Assembly (NCBI GenBank): GCA_030696235.1
Contig: JAUYSN010000138.1
Location: forward strand, 1 to 7,662
Direction of reading: 5' to 3'
DNA: 7,662 nucleotides
Source: Sulfuricella sp.
GTDB taxonomy: Bacteria > Pseudomonadota > Gammaproteobacteria > Burkholderiales > Sulfuricellaceae
The position numbers and the translations under genes were made by a program. The notes under the pieces are model-generated. The model did not search any database. It was not told where the DNA came from and was given only the letters and a program-made list of their open reading frames with translations. This document shows, piece after piece, positions 6,150 through 7,662 of this stretch (position 1 is its first letter; the number at the start of each line of letters is the position of its first letter).

Positions 6150-6425
6150 ATGATGTTGGGCCAAAAAATGTTTGAAGAAATCAGCGGCAAGCTGGGCCAG
6201 GTGCTGGCCGACAGTCCGGCCAAGGATCTGGAAAAGAACCTGCGTGCCGTGCTGCAAAGCGTGTTTTCAAAGCTGGATCTGGTGACGCGCGAGGAATTCG
6301 ACGTGCAGCAGGCGGTACTACTCAAGACGCGCGAAAAGCTGGAAGCGCTGGAAGCCAAGGTCGCGGCGCTTGAAGCCCAGCCCGACAGCAAAGCCGGCGA
6401 GGATTCGGGGAACCTGGCGCTGTGA
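6150..6425 (+). CDS. ubiK: UbiK family ubiquinone biosynthesis accessory factor (BMFP/YqiC)
   Basis: The 91-residue product matches the small BMFP-domain family: [29 protein letters not shown] at about 8-36, [20 protein letters not shown] at about 45-64, and a coiled-coil stretch [14 protein letters not shown] at about 64-77, then a polar tail. UbiK (E. coli YqiC) is a trimeric coiled-coil protein. It helps UbiJ and the soluble Ubi complex make ubiquinone under aerobic conditions and can bind membrane lipids. The start at 6150 is preceded by AAGGGG six bases upstream; the second ATG at 6153 would remove only one residue. The gene is divergent from the porin-glnK-amt operon and 43 bases upstream of the comM-like gene, with no terminator between, so the two are probably co-transcribed. 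Length is normal for the family. Confidence 0.92.
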   Translation: MMLGQKMFEEISGKLGQVLADSPAKDLEKNLRAVLQSVFSKLDLVTREEFDVQQAVLLKTREKLEALEAKVAALEAQPDSKAGEDSGNLAL

Positions 6426-6468
6426 GGCTCGTTCCCGCTTCATCTTTCATGATTCCCCGCTGACACGG

Positions 6469-7662
6469 ATGGCACTGGCCGTTCTCTACAGCCGGGCATT
6501 GGCCGGCATGGAAGCGCCGCTGGTGACGGTCGAGGTGCACCTGTCCAATGGGCTGCCCAGTTTCAATCTGGTCGGACTACCCGAGGTCGAGGTGAAGGAG
6601 AGCAAGGATAGGGTGCGCTCCGCCTTGCTCAATGCCCAGTTCGAATTTCCTGCCCGCCGCATTACCGTCAATCTTGCGCCCGCCGACTTGCCCAAGGAAA
6701 GCGGCCGCTTCGATCTGCCGATCGCGCTCGGCATCCTGGCCGCATCAGGGCAGATTCCCTCAAATGATCTGGCGCAGTACGAGTTTGCCGGCGAGCTTGC
6801 CCTGACGGGCGCACTGCGCCCGATACGCGGGGCGCTGGCGATGACTTGCAAGGCCAGCCAGGACGGACGCGCCTTCATTCTTCCTGTCGAGAATGCCGCC
6901 GAAGCCGCTTTGGTGGAAGAAGCGAAAATTTATCCGGCCAGTTCGCTGCTTGAAGTCTGTGCCCACCTGACTGGCCGGCAGTTGCTAGCCAGGTGGCAGG
7001 AGGTCCCCGAGGCAAGTCAGCGGAACTATCCCGATTTCAGCGAGGTGAAGGGGCAGGCCCATGCCAAGCGCGCTCTCGAGATTGCTGCTGCCGGGGCGCA
7101 CAGCATTTTGATGGCGGGGCCGCCGGGTACCGGCAAGACCATGCTGGCTGCCCGGCTGCCCGGCATACTGCCTGCGATGACCGAGACCCAGGCGCTGGAA
7201 TCCGCGGCGATACAATCGCTGAACGGCGGGTTCAAAATCGAGTACTGGAAGCAGCGGGCCTTTCGCTCGCCGCATCATTCCGCTTCCGCTCCGGCGCTGG
7301 TGGGAGGTGGCGGCAACCCGCGCCCCGGCGAGATTTCCCTGGCGCACCACGGGGTGCTGTTCCTCGACGAATTGCCGGAGTTTGCGCGCTCCGTGCTAGA
7401 GGCGCTGCGCGAGCCGCTCGAATCGGGACGTATCACCATTTCCCGCGCCGCCCACCAGGCTGATTTCCCGGCGCGCTTTCAATTGGTGGCAGCGATGAAT
7501 CCGTGTCCCTGCGGCTATCTCGGCCATCCCGGGGGGAAATGCCGCTGCACCCCGGACCAGGTGGCGCGCTATCGTGGAAAAATTTCCGGCCCGTTACTCG
7601 ACCGTATCGACTTGCAGATCGAGGTCCCCGCCTTGCCTGAGAGCGATCTTACCCGCCAGGGC
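6469..7662 (+). CDS. comM: YifB/ComM family AAA+ ATPase (Mg-chelatase-like), C-terminus cut by right edge
   Basis: 398 codons are present from the ATG at 6469; the family is about 500 residues, so roughly 100 C-terminal residues lie outside. The N-terminal part, [29 protein letters not shown] to [15 protein letters not shown] (about 2-88), is the Lon-protease-like ChlI domain typical of this family. Walker A GPPGTGKT is at 217-224, [16 protein letters not shown] at 266-281, Walker B LFLDE at 297-301. A cysteine group CPCG (346-349) with CRC (358-360) probably binds a metal, and SGPLLDRID (373-381) contains the likely arginine finger. ComM is a hexameric helicase that promotes branch migration during natural transformation, so the recombination role is inferred from the family. 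The ribosome site is weak. An ATG at 6449 stops after four codons, and the conserved N-terminus fits 6469. Probably expressed with ubiK. Confidence 0.93.
   Translation, partial: MALAVLYSRALAGMEAPLVTVEVHLSNGLPSFNLVGLPEVEVKESKDRVRSALLNAQFEFPARRITVNLAPADLPKESGRFDLPIALGILAASGQIPSNDLAQYEFAGELALTGALRPIRGALAMTCKASQDGRAFILPVENAAEAALVEEAKIYPASSLLEVCAHLTGRQLLARWQEVPEASQRNYPDFSEVKGQAHAKRALEIAAAGAHSILMAGPPGTGKTMLAARLPGILPAMTETQALESAAIQSLNGGFKIEYWKQRAFRSPHHSASAPALVGGGGNPRPGEISLAHHGVLFLDELPEFARSVLEALREPLESGRITISRAAHQADFPARFQLVAAMNPCPCGYLGHPGGKCRCTPDQVARYRGKISGPLLDRIDLQIEVPALPESDLTRQG

Overview
The window looks like an ordinary chromosomal segment of a GC-rich betaproteobacterium. The Nitrosomonadales/Gallionellaceae/Sulfuricellaceae type is my best guess. 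The evidence is the gene content: an N-terminal DUF3683 domain of the large FAD/Fe-S oxidoreductase, a TorF-type porin next to glnK and amt, and ubiK followed by a YifB/ComM ATPase. I see no phage, insertion sequence, CRISPR array, tRNA or rRNA. I do not find a novel multi-gene system; the interest lies in regulatory architecture, one possible overlapping small gene and a dispersed-type palindrome.

Layout: (1) 1-541, minus: the first 180 codons of a large FAD-binding oxidoreductase, cut by the left edge, with a plausible sigma-70 promoter. (2) 624-1022, minus: a YqaA/DedA-like membrane protein with a TTG start. (3) 1023-1274: no confident gene, but a 98-base imperfect palindrome with 30-base arms. 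(4) 1275-1784, plus: a membrane-anchored TlpA/ResA-like thioredoxin. (5) 1792-2913, minus and convergent with it: a class I SAM-dependent methyltransferase with an NPPW motif. Its best start is a GTG that overlaps the stop of a possible 48-residue ORF (2910-3056). (6) 3057-3254: no confident gene. (7) 5914 down to 3306, minus: an operon of TorF-type porin, glnK (PII) and amt (ammonium channel), ending in a strong intrinsic terminator at 3255-3280. (8) 5915-6149: a divergent control region. For the minus-strand operon it holds a near-consensus sigma-54 promoter and upstream NtrC-like boxes. (9) 6150-6425, plus: ubiK. (10) 6469 to the right edge, plus: a YifB/ComM AAA+ ATPase, cut by the edge.

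How the genes fit together: the porin, GlnK and Amt form a nitrogen-scavenging unit. The porin would let solutes through the outer membrane, Amt would move ammonium across the inner membrane, and GlnK would gate Amt according to nitrogen status. All three are predicted to be switched on by NtrC and sigma-54 under nitrogen limitation. The other genes are unrelated housekeeping functions (redox, membrane, methylation, ubiquinone synthesis, natural transformation).
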